Below are positions 12,001-24,600 of a stretch of 64,000 nucleotides of DNA, one piece after another. The stretch is from Cloeon dipterum (Eukaryota > Arthropoda > Insecta > Ephemeroptera > Baetidae): the NCBI RefSeq assembly GCF_949628265.1, contig NC_088786.1, forward strand, positions 18,042,001 to 18,106,000, written 5' to 3'. The position numbers were made by a program, and so were the translations under genes. The notes beneath the pieces were generated by a model. It made no database searches. It had not been told where the DNA came from and saw only the letters and a program-made list of their open reading frames with translations. How positions within the stretch are numbered: the stretch's first letter is position 1; the number at the start of each line of letters is the position of its first letter.

Positions 12001-15000
12001 GCCAATTGCCGTAGAAATGTGAAAGATTTTTTTTATTTCAAAAATTGTTTTTCACGATTCTGCGGTGATTGGCTGAACCGACTCTGGCTTTCAGTACATC
12101 TAAAGAAAACAGTTTAAGTGAAAAATGCACTGTGGCTGGATTGAGTTAGATATCGCAACGGAAGTGCCTTAAAATCGAAATTAATCATTGGAGCCATCTA
12201 TTGGTGGTTTTTAACACTAAGGGCTTTCGCAAAACTGGTTAATTGGTGGGTTGGATGGAAAATATTATCTATTAAAAATTTCAGAAACCACACTTCTCAG
12301 TTCATATTTGTATTACATTTTAGTCGATTTATTTAAAAAACAATAGTTTCCACTTATTGAATTGAACTATATATTTCTATACAATAGCTGTAGTGTATTG
12401 CTTGTGTGTTCAGCATCTCGTACAATTTATTTGCATTGGCAGAGCTATTTTGACTGCGGAAAGCGCCAGCCCGCCGACCCAACGTGGCTGGAGGTGGAGG
12501 AGACAAGGGTGGATGGGTGTCAGGGGGTGGTTGCCTGCTGCTTACTCACGCGGTGGGTCAAGCTGAGTTCCTGCTCGCGTTCGCCCAACACCGCATCATA
12601 TTCCCGCATTCTGGCCTCGGAGTCTAAGAGTCGGGACTCTAACTCGGCCAAAATCGCCTCACCCTCTTCAGAGTCTAGTATTTTACCACCTATGAACACA
12701 ACCCCACAGCTCGACTATAAATGCTGGGCGCTACTCGAACAAAGCCTCAATCGCCATTCTACAACCACCCAGGCAGCACCCCTGCACGCTTTCGATCGAC
12801 TCGGAAAAGCAGACCGGAAGGGCCGAGCGCAGCAAAAGGTGTCGGCTTCAGCACCCGCAATTTTTGCTGAGATTTTTTTGTATGTCAGAGATATATCGAG
12901 CAGGTCCCATGCAAGAAATCAAAAGTCAGGGGTTGAAGACAGTGCTGCCTGAGTCAAAAACAGAAAGATAAAAACGTGGTGCGCTATAAAAACGGGAAAA
13001 GTAGAAACCAGCAAGCAGAAACGAAAATATATATGTAAAATAGTAGTTGGTCGATATGTATATATAGTATATAATATATATAGAGTTGAGAGATAGAGTG
13101 TGTCTCCACCTGTTTTTGGGCTACCACTTGCAATTGCTGTAACATCTGTCGTTCCTCCTCTTTGCCTGCGTGATAATCAGTCACGTGTTTAATTCAACAT
13201 AATTCAGTCCACTCACAGGAAAAACGGCCCGTTTGCAAAAGAGCTCGTTACTTCTCCCAATTTCAATACACATTCATGGAAAGAACGGTGGCCCAAAAAT
13301 GTTCAATATATCAGACCAAATTGGCGGGGGAAAACTCAAGGGGGTACGAGAGTAATAGTGAGAAAGAGATATATATATATATAGAAAAGAGAATTCGATT
13401 AATATAATTGATCAGTCAAAAAATTGATTGTGGTGACTGGTGGTAAACTCACCGAGTCCTTTGTTCTGCAGCATCTCCAGCAGTTTTTTTATGCTCTCAT
13501 CGCGCGCCTGCAGCGTTTGTTTCTGCGTGTCGATTCTGAGTTCCAGTTCCTGGAAAATCATAATGGGAGTCGTAATTTTTTTTTGTAGTGCCGAGCACAC
13601 ATGCACAATTCAACCGCAGACGTACGCCGCGAGTAAAAAAGCGAGTGAGTGCCTCTCCCGCCCACAAATATAGGTCACGAAACATTCATTTCGCGTGGAG
13701 ATGAATCGATAGAATACTCTTGCTCTTCGTCTGCCTTTTCAATGCTGGAAAATGCTCCGGTTGAAATTTCCCCCCTGAGCACTTTATTTGCGATGGAAAT
13801 ATTCAAAAGCATCTGCACAACAAGCAAAGTAGGTTAATCACCTTTTCGAGGATGCTTTTATTTTTTATTATTTACGGGTTGCAACGATCAGTAGTTAAAA
13901 AATTCCAACAATACTTTACCAATTACATTAGTAATTATTATGAATAGAAATATTGCGATGGAAAATAAAGCAATTCGAAATTAATCTAGCAAAGACAAAT
14001 CTTCCAAAAAATCGACAACATACAGTTGTAAGAATTTTGCATTGGTTTATTTAGACGATTTTGAGTAAGGCTTAAAATTGCATGTTTTGTGCTAACTCAA
14101 TCGTCCCATGACAGTTGGAAGCTCAGTAAAATTAGCCGATCGTCTATGATTCACGGCCATAAGCTAAAATATTTTGGAGTTTTTCCAGCAATATAAAAAT
14201 TTTTTCACGTTTTCATTTTGTTTTACCAAACAAAGACAACTCCATAGATAGCTTGGATAAAAAGCCATCATTGGAGAGGAAGTAAAGGATGTAATATTTA
14301 GGATCTCACCTTGATTGTTTCCCTGAGTATGTTGACTTCCCTGGTGAGATGCTCGTTCTCTGTGAACATGGCCTCCATCTGGGCCTGCATCTCGACGCTG
14401 GGGTTGTTCCTCAGCCTCATTCTCAGCTCCTCTTCCAGCTGCCGCACCAGCATGGCTTGTTTCTGTAACACCACACCGAGACACCCGCATTAGGCCTGCG
14501 GCTCCAGTTGCTTTCACGTCAAAGAAGGAATAAAAATACGAAATTGAGTGCGGGGGTGGAAATGGAGAATGTGTTTATTGGGGGCCGTGTTCGTGTTTTC
14601 GCCGTCCTCTGCTTGAGGGGCTGGCTCGAATTTCTCTCTCAAGACGGATTTGTGCGTGACTCGCTTTCCCAGCTCCGAGCAAATGTCAAGGTCCGCACCA
14701 TATCGCTCTTTTAAGCTGCTTTTCCATGCACACATTTCGGCTCAATTTTATGCTTCTGCTCAATCGTTTCGGTTGGACGAAAAAAAAATTCTTTGCCTGG
14801 GTATTCATGGTAAAATCGGAAATATCTGAAAAAAGAGCGTGGGCATGCTGCTGCTGGCGAATGTTCAGTCAAGCTTTCACTAACATTGAAAGCAGTGGCC
14901 GGAAACGATTTTAGCATACACCTGCCATTTATATAAAATAACGAGCAGGATCGTGATACTGTTTGAAGCTTTTGAGGAAATAAACTTCAGGCTATTTTTT

Positions 15001-18000
15001 GAAAACTTTATAAACATCATACTGTCATAAGCATGCATGTCTGCATTTAAAACATTTAGAAACGATAACAATGTCGTCTTTATTTAGATTCCAAATCTAG
15101 ACACCTCGGAGCGTGAGATATTTTTCCAATTAATTTTCTCGTTCGCAGCCTTTTCATTCCGAAAATTGCTCGCCCTCAGGAAAGCAAGTTACTTGAGCAG
15201 GGAATAATCCACAAGGTAATTAAGAACGGAGCGAGAATGGCTTATTAGGCTGGGAGCGCCGGCAGCGCAATTAGGTGGCGGAAATTGCACGAAATTACAC
15301 GTGTGTGAGCTGGCTATATGCAAGTTTGATGATAATCCGGCCCAACATTTCCAATTGGCTGGGCTAGCGCTGCAAAAGAGTGTCCCTTTTTATCCATTCA
15401 GCACATTCAGTTAGAAAGACGAAATCAATTTTGGAGCGAGTGCCAGAATATAATCTTTGCTGAAATTTTGGCAAACAGCCAACAACTCCATTGACAGGAA
15501 AGCAACAAACTGATTGTATTCATTGTTCCCGTCAAATTAGAATTGTCTGGGTAGCCAAATTAAAAAGGACAATGAGTGTCCGCCACAATTTTTTTAAAAG
15601 GATTGATACTGCATAGCCCTGGGAAATTGTTGCCGTCAATGCGTATAAACTAAATCCTTTAAAATTCATTTGAAACCTAAATTTACATAGGTTGCGGTGC
15701 AATTTTTTTAAGAAAAGTGAATGCAAAGGTTTAGCATGCTTTTCAAATGCTGACGACTATGGCTCCTTACATGAAATCGTATTTTATTTCGCAACAAAGA
15801 GTTTCCAAAAATTGTTTCATACACCGTTGGATGGATATCAACAATAGGACTCAAAATCTACAAAGAAAACATGTATGTTTAAGCGCAGTAAATTTATGAA
15901 AAAATGTACAAAATTTGAATTTCAACTGTAGAAAAAGGTCCCCTTTTAACTATCGCACAATGTGTAGAGTAAATTTTTAAGCCAAACTCCATATTGTATC
16001 CTACAATGCTATTAATTTTAAATTTTCACCCTCTAAAAATTAATTTTATTTTTCTTTGTTAACTGTTCTCTATCAGTCCAGTCATAATAAATTAACAGTC
16101 AATCCGTCACGCCAGGCCTTGTCTTTGCGGTTTGGTTTTTATCTCTCTAGCTGGAAGGTCAGAGAAAGGAATCGGTTTTTTGCCCGTCCTTCACCCAGTC
16201 TGTCACTCAGTCAGCTGCTGGGGGCGAAAAAAAGATCCCAACAAGATTGCTTTGAACAATCTGGCTGTTTGCTGATAGAACATACACCGCGCGGGCCAAC
16301 AGTATATCCTCTTGACTGACATAATAAATCGTGGCAGCTCCAATCAATTATCGCGGCTCTCTTTTGATTGAAACACACGTTAGTTAAAATTTTAAACGTG
16401 TTGTTAGTTTTCTACTACAGCAGCGACTAAACCGAATGTAAGTCGTAAACCTTCAACCTTTAATCCTGCCCCTGCTTTAGTTCGATATCGTAGTGGCTTA
16501 GGGAAATTAAAAAAGATTATCACGCACGCTGGTGAACGGGATTTTGCCGCATTTTACTGTCACTACGATGGCCAAGAATTTTTCATGCACGCACCTCTAT
16601 CGCTGCACCCGAGATTAAAATCTGCTCTGACACGCAAATGGCAGCTAAGCTTTATTTATTCCGATGCTTCCGACTGCTCAAAGTTCGTATGGAAAATTAT
16701 TGAAGTGAGCAGCACTCAACTTTAATCTTTTAATGGCAGCGCATTAAGTGCCTAGGCTTTCCATTTGCACGATTATTTGCTGCTGTTAAAGTGCAGATAA
16801 TTTGTATGGAAACTACGTTTAAGTAATATTTTTAACGTCTGAGCATGAGCAAGCCTTTGTTTGGTCACTTCGTCGATTTGAAAAAAAATCGGAATTTGCC
16901 GATTATTTAAACAAAATTGACAGCATTAATGCTGTTATTTGTTTGGGAAATTTAACAAAGCAACTGTTTTATCTGTTTCATTAGATTATTCTCCTGCGCT
17001 CTCATAACTTGTTATCGAATTATTTTAAAAATCAGAAGAACTATTATTTTGCAAAGTGGGACTTTTCAGCGGCAAGACTAAATCGAATGAAGGATGTAAA
17101 GTGTAACAATAATAAATTATAATTATTTTTATCTTAAGCCAGAAATTTAAAAATGGTAACGAGTAAGGTTTTGAATAGGTCAATATTTTCCGCATTCGTG
17201 TTTTTCCAAAATTACAAAAAAGTTTTTTGTGCGCACACTCTTGGCATTTTAAAATTTACTTCTCGATCTCTACATTTCAAATTTCTAAATTCAAGCGGAA
17301 AATCGTAGCCTCGAAAATCATATTAGCTCAAAAGAAAGGAGTTGTTAAAACACCTGCAGAGCGTTTCACGACTGTCGGAAACACTCTCTTTCTCCGAGCT
17401 AAATTGTCGGTGACAAAAGCATCCCGTGCCAATCATAATTCGGTGTCGCGGGTTATCCTCGCGTACGGGATTTGGCGAAGCCCGCCAAGCGAGGGGCGCG
17501 AGAGCTCCAGTGACCCAATTTCCCGGACGGCGTCCCCGGAGGAGGGGGTAATCGAGCGCCACCCCTGCTGGGTTCTTGTTCACGGAGTCGGTTTCGGCAG
17601 CCGACTGGATGGGTTAGGTCGACAAGTTGGGCAATTTCAAGCGGCCGACTTTGCAGAGATGGAGACGCCGCGAGAGCAGAGGGAGAAAGCAAACGCGCGC
17701 GCGACTCGGCCTCGGAGTGAGTGAGAGAGAGGGCCATTGATTCCAAGCGCGATCAATACGCGCATACGTCGACGCCGGTGGTGGTAGCGGCGGCGGTGCT
17801 CGCCGCCGAGCCCTCTGTTGATGCGGCATTGCCTGCTCTCCATGCCGGAGAGACGACGAAAGCCCGCGCCTACTATATAAAAGACCCGCGAGGATCATCG
17901 TTTCCACGCTAGTTTTTCACATTATTTATACACACATGCACCTCTTTTGCGGACATGAAAGTCTTACATTTTATTTTGCTTTCTGCACCTGGCACGCACG

Positions 18001-18640
18001 GCCATATATCATGCAAAAAAATTTAAAGGGCTATTAATTTTGTTTGTACTTCTCAATTGATAGAAGGATAGATAGAAATTAAATTATTTTGAATTTTTGA
18101 CTTCAGTTAATAAGCATTTAATAAAATTGTTAATTTGAATATTATCCGCTGCAATGAGCAATACTTAATTAGGACCAAGAAACAGTTTAATTTCAGAATT
18201 TGCTGAAATTTATTGAAAATGTCAGTGATATTTCGCTTAATGTCTACATTCCTCTCGTCGCGATATATCCAAGGGTGTGAATGATGTGTAAATTTCCTTC
18301 TGACAAAATGAATCATGATTTTCAATGGGGAGAAAGAGTGCTCGTTGCTTGATTCGTATGCAACCATTTTCTCATAAATTTGAACGGCAAACTAGGGAAT
18401 TTTTCAGAGTATAAAAGTAAAAGTTACTTTCAGGATATCGCAGACAATTTCAGCTTGGTGCATGTATTTTTCTCAACCTGTGTTACCCTCACACAATAGT
18501 GGTTTTAATATAGAATTGGGATCTACAGTTCAATTTAATCTGGACACGTGCATGTCGTCCAGTTTAATTTACACCCGACAAAAGCGGTCGCAGGCTAGGG
18601 CTTATAAATGGCGTTTGTGTGCGAGTGCGTTTAAATAAAT

Positions 18641-18687
<47 letters not shown>

Positions 18688-21600
18688 ACTTTTCCCTTTC
18701 AAAACTACTACACAAACAGCGGCAGCAGCGAAAAGCCGTTCTCATTCACAGAGACTATACACTCGGCTGTTTACCCCCGCACCATCAATGGGCCGCCGCC
18801 ATCTTTCTCGCATAATCTTGCAGTTCACGTGCGATCGAAACGCCCTGATTCATATTTTTTACTCTTACAAAAATTATAAAATCAGGATTGAAAATATCAT
18901 TTGCAATTTATTTTTTGTTTTCAAGATAAGATATGACGTCAACAGTTCTGCGACATCGAAAATTTTTGCGTCTTCTGCGTTTTTTTAAACTGCTTTGTAC
19001 TGTATCATTGATGATTTTATTGTTAGGATACTGCCGTTTTTCAAATGCATTAAATTGATTAAATTAAACATACCAGATTTATAACTTTAAATACAAGTAA
19101 GCTATGGAGTGCAAAATAAATTTGTTCAATATAAGCTAAACCGTTTGAAGATATGTGTTAAGTTCTAAATAGCTGTGATTTCATTGGATTTTTAAAGAAT
19201 CGATCGTTCTTTTTTGTGCTATATAAAGTCGTGTTACATCCAACGAGCAAGGCAAATAAGCAAGCATAAATCAGCGTTTCGGACCAATTTGAAAGTAAAA
19301 TCAGAGCGTCTGAATGCTTTAAAACTAGCTTGTCGCGCATTAATTCGTGCCAGAGGCGCAATGAATTTAGTGCGCGGACACTAGAGCGCGGTCATGAATA
19401 ATTTAATTAACACGCACGTGTGTGCCAAGAGGGATGCTTCAGCAGGCACTGAAACCTTGCTAAGCGCACGCTTTTCCACATTCAAAAGCGGAAGATAATC
19501 GATTGGATACAGACATGTTGTTGAATGAGTTAAAAAGATCAAATGATTTTTGTTAAAGAGATACGAGTAAGACAACTTTTCACCTTTCTAAGCTAGTTTT
19601 TGACGGTATCAAGTTAAAAATTTAATTTAATTATAAAACTCATATAAAACTGAATATCGTGACCATCGTGTCGGTGAATCAATTAAACCTGCTCGCTGTG
19701 CAGTACTTTCTTGACTCGGGAGTGCAAAAAATAGCGTGACATCCACGATATTTTACTAGTTTTGACAGATAACTATAATCTATATCTGTCACGAGATAAA
19801 AATTAAATTATTTTACCAATGATACTATTCATAAAACCAACAACATTCCGCCGGCTTTCCTCCTGTTATGTGTTTTTTACAGAATAAATTTATTTCGTCC
19901 AGTAAGCAAAGTGCGTGACTGATCTGTGAATAATCAAATGCTTCGCGTTGCGGATGAACGCCACAATGCAAATGAGGGAAGACTCCTGACTCGGAATCGT
20001 GTCAAACAATTTGAACAAAAGAGTGTGCTGGGAACAACTTCACTTTAGTCAAAATGAGTGGAAAGCAAACAGTCAGTTCCATCATTTTGTATGTATTTTT
20101 GTAATGTTTATGCAACAAAAATGACTCTTATTTTATCTGGTTGTAACTTTATATTTTCGGTACTGTGCCAACAGCCGAATTCACTGATAACTCAAAAGTT
20201 TGCCGGCGCCGAATCCCGAAAGTAAGGCGTCCGCACAATATGCATGCATATTGCCGTACGCTCAATTGTGTAAACACAAAGATCCAACCGTCGCCATATT
20301 TGTCAAAAGTTGGAGCTGCATTTTTGGCAGATTTCCTAGAACACAGAATTTAAAAATGCATGCTTATAAGTCTTATCACTCCTGTGCAACCTTGAACTCT
20401 GTATGCCAATTCTGTGATAAACCAGTTAATTTATATATACGTTGTCTTATGTGCACATTTTGTGTCAAATAAATACTTCGTTCATAAATATTAGTGCCGA
20501 TAGAATGTTGAAAATGAGATGTTCCCAGTCCCCTCCATAATGTAACCCGATAGAAACTTCCAAAAATCTTATAAGCAATAAATTGCAGTACAAAAACACG
20601 TTTCAGTTTAACGATGACATCATTGACAATAACATTTTTACGATCTTACTGGTTAAAATTCTTGTCTCTTTTCTCTTTGATGGGCGAGTTCTGATTTCCC
20701 GACGGTGAAGTGATTATGCAGTCAGGTGAGACAGGTGTGTCCGGCGCGTTGCCTACCCTCTCCTGAGCAGCCACGTGCGAAAAGTGCTCAGGATGAAATA
20801 TCGCTGTGAAGGCCTCAGCGTCACCAGGCTCGTGAAATATGATTTTACTGCATCCGAACAATAAAAGTTGGGCACCGGGGACATCATCGATTGATTTCTA
20901 GCAGGTCCCAAAATTTACTGCCCATAAACTCGTCGAGTGCGCACAATACATGGAAAAACAAGGTTCTCTTCTTTTCAATGTCAAGGTAAATTACGATATA
21001 CGATGTCGCTGCTATATTGGTCCAGGCAAACATTTACCAAAGCCTGATTTGGGCAAAACGCCTCGTGCGTGTGCCGCGGCGCCGGCCGTACTTTGCTCGC
21101 GTCACGAGAGTGAAGTAATAAATTGATTACTCTTGTCGGTAAGGATAATATGTCAAAGGTCCTTCAAGGCTCAAGCCTTCCCTCTATTGAATATGCAGCG
21201 CTAAATATCCTTCCTGATGAAATAAAACTTCAATAAGGAGACCAAGGAGATAGTGCACGCCGTTTGATTACCATGAAAAATGTTAAGCTGTTTTTTTAAA
21301 TTTAAGTGGCGGCAACATGAAAAAATTAACCTTTTCCAAATTTCCAAAGAAAAAAATAAAGTAATACATTTTGCAGAACAATCCACTAAATAAATCAAGG
21401 TCATTCGTTGCGTTAATATACTCTCTAGTGATTCTTGTGGATTTATTTCACAGTTTTTTAACGTTTCGTGTTTTGGCAGTTAAATATGTAGATTTCTCGT
21501 TACACTCTTCGGCCTGATCAACCCCAACTAGCAGCTCCAAAGCGGACCGACCGCGATCAAAGAAGAACCGTTTCATGCATAAAATTGGTTAGAAAAATTT

Positions 21601-24600
21601 AATGCCTGAAACATTTAATTGCAACTAGTACACCGCAAGTACAAAACTCGAATCGAGATACTACAGGATCTCGGCTGAATTCACTGTCAACAAAGTGGCT
21701 GACTGGCTGGCGCGACCTGGCCGAAAAGTGTTTGAACAAAGAAAGAAGAAGCACCACTTGGGGGGTAAAAAGCGGCCGAGAGATCAGCGTGGCACGCGCC
21801 ACCGACGGCGGGCCTTATTAATTTGCATAAAAAGCATCCAACAGGCGAAGTTTTTCCTAATATAATCCTGCGCGCCGCCTTGTCTAACTATTGGTGCACG
21901 ACGTTTGCTGCAGCCATTTGCCTTTAATGAAGTCTGGGTCTGTCTAATGTTGCTCTTTTTTCACACACTGTATATTTCGCCTCCTTCACGTGACGAGACT
22001 CAAGGAAATGGTAAATTGACGATGCCTACGCACCACCAGAGAGGAATCTACGCTCATTTATCATCGCTTTCGAGTTTCGAGCTGCACTCCCTATCGATTC
22101 GCATTTTATCTCATCCTGCCTCTCCAAGCACGTCGTCTTATTTACTTCCTCTAGATAATTTCCATGTTTCGCACTTGTTAGCTGGTCCTGATAATTTTAA
22201 TTTAGATCCTAAAAAAAGATTTATTCGCATTTGGAGAATTTCCACCCACACAGTGGAAAAGGAACACTATTACTGATTGCGAGCGGCAGTGGGCAATGGC
22301 TGGAGCTCATGATCAAATTTTTATATTTGAAACGATGCTAGCCGGCTTCTATCCAGCGCTTGTGCTCACTTTGTCCTCCTTGGATAAATTTTAGAGACAG
22401 ATTAAAAAAATCTTGTTTCCCGCAAGCTGGAATTCCAGTGGTTGGATGAAAATAAACTGAAAGAGCAGCAGTCGAACGAGTTTTTACAGCTCACACCGGC
22501 ATGCTTGAGCATGACTTGGAGGGTTTTGCTTTTCAATATCCCCGTCTCGGGTCATCCAGAGCTATGAATGGATATAATCCTCCGGCGGGGGTTGCCGCGG
22601 GGGATTAGCACGGCGAAAACATATACCGACTTGACGCTGATCAAATATTTATTTCCATTTTTCATGCCCAGACCGAACGGAACCCGCAAAAAGCCAAATA
22701 AGCTCTCGCAAGAGGAAGTGCTCGCCGATTCAGCCGACGCTAAAATTAACCATCAGAATGCTAAAAGCAGAGTCGATTGATTTTCTGATTTTCTCGTGGG
22801 AAAACGTTGAGAATAATTTGTGAGTCAGGGTTTTGAAGAAAGATTCTATTTATTATTACCTCATTTACACTGTGACGAAAGGGAAAATAGTCAGCCGACT
22901 TAGTTGAGGTTGAAAATTATCGTACATATGGGAAAGACGAGTATCTTCGGCCCGATCGGGGGTTCACGCACCACAATTGAGGGCGGCACAGTACGGAGGG
23001 CAAAATCGAGCGAACGTCCTTGAAAGCAAGCGCGCGTGGGGTCTACCATAATGCACTCGGGGTGTTCTGGCTGCACCAAAAGCAGAAGAAAGGGGCCGAC
23101 CCAGTCAGTGATGCTGCTGCTGATGACGTTGGAGGCCGCGAAAGAGAGAGAGCGAGGGCCTGCTGCCTTGCGCTAAAGTGGGATCGATAGTGGCCCCGCG
23201 CTGCCGTTCTCTCTCACTCGCTCGCTCGCTCGGCGCCGCTCACTCACTCGCACACCACCCACGCCTATTTATTATTGTGCCGAAAGAGTGTGTGTTTGCC
23301 TGCCGGGGATGTGAAAAATAGTCTCTCCTTTTGTGCGCAAAGCTTTCTTCAAACTCGGCAAATACCATGATTTATTTGTGCGCTCCGCATTGTCAAATAA
23401 TCTATTCGATTGGTATCGATGTGCAAAAATATTCGATTTTTGCTCACTTTAGTCGATTATAACATATTTTCAGCACAAACTAATATGTCTTGAGAAGATC
23501 GGATTTTAAATGCTCAACATTTCATATTTTCCCAACTATACCATCAGAGAAATCGCCGCTTGTTTCTTTTCCACATAAATAATTAATTTCCACCAGTTAA
23601 CCGTTGGAAAAGTGACCAATTTTTTTAAATTTTCTAAATCGAGACCACGTCCAGTGGATTATCTGCGAGCAGCAACCACTGGAAGAGGGTGTAATTCGCG
23701 GTAATTTCAAATTGAGGGTGTATGGTTGTGAATGGTTGCACTGAAAAATTAATAAAAGAAGGCGTGGCACATTTTTCAGGAAGATCGTCAAATTTGACTT
23801 TGTTTTTAGATAATTTTTATATCAACTCTCCTACTTTCTATCAGGCACGAAATATTATAAATATTGTAGCAATCGAAACAAGTAAAGACTATCAATTTAA
23901 TATCTTTTCATATATTCCTCCGCTCTGCAGAAAAAAGAACAAATCAATCGTCTGGGGAATGGAAATTCGTGTCGTGCATTGGACTTTTTTCTGAATAAGT
24001 TAATCAAGTATTTTTTCACATCCCTGGGGCAATGCTCCTCTGACTTTTGCTGCTGAGTTTAGGGATGTTGCCCGTGGAAATGGCTTATTCTTCTCAGGCG
24101 CGGCTTGGTCCTTGATGTAATTATCTACACGCTCATGCTGCTTCTCGACGGTCAAATGTTTCTTTTTTGTGACCGATCGATCCGACCAATTTTGACCAAG
24201 TCAGCGGAAAAAGATGGCTGGAGGAAAGGGAAAACTACCGTCGCCGACGTTCGCTCGTTGCGCAAATCAATAATAATATGGTATTTATACAGTGCGTGCT
24301 TCCCTTTAATATATCTATATAAGACATGCACTTATTTATTTCTCAAAGCAAAGTCACAGAGCAAAGACGAATAGATTAAAACACGGGCAAATTTTAAATC
24401 ATGAAAAAAGCATTCCAAAGCAGCCGAAGCAGTTTTTTAAAATGTTCTAAATAGATCCTGATTTTTTGTCCCCTCTGCAATGATTGACCATAACTGGCGT
24501 CGACCTTTTTCAGTAACATACGACACGCCTGCCATGGTTCCATTTTTTATTTGTAAAAACAAAATAAGTTCGATGAATGACTGCATTTTTATCAACTATT

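Noticed and set aside
12362..12952. 196-codon plus-strand open frame
   Set aside because: It overlaps brp exon B1 in antisense and its translation shows no domain or similarity.
17227..17724. 165-codon plus-strand open frame
   Set aside because: It covers the edge of a CpG-rich island. The first half is AT-rich intron sequence with no conserved features.
20646..20861. 71-codon minus-strand open frame in the brp first intron
   Set aside because: It looks mildly coding-like, but lacks splice sites in a phase that would fit brp and has no family similarity.
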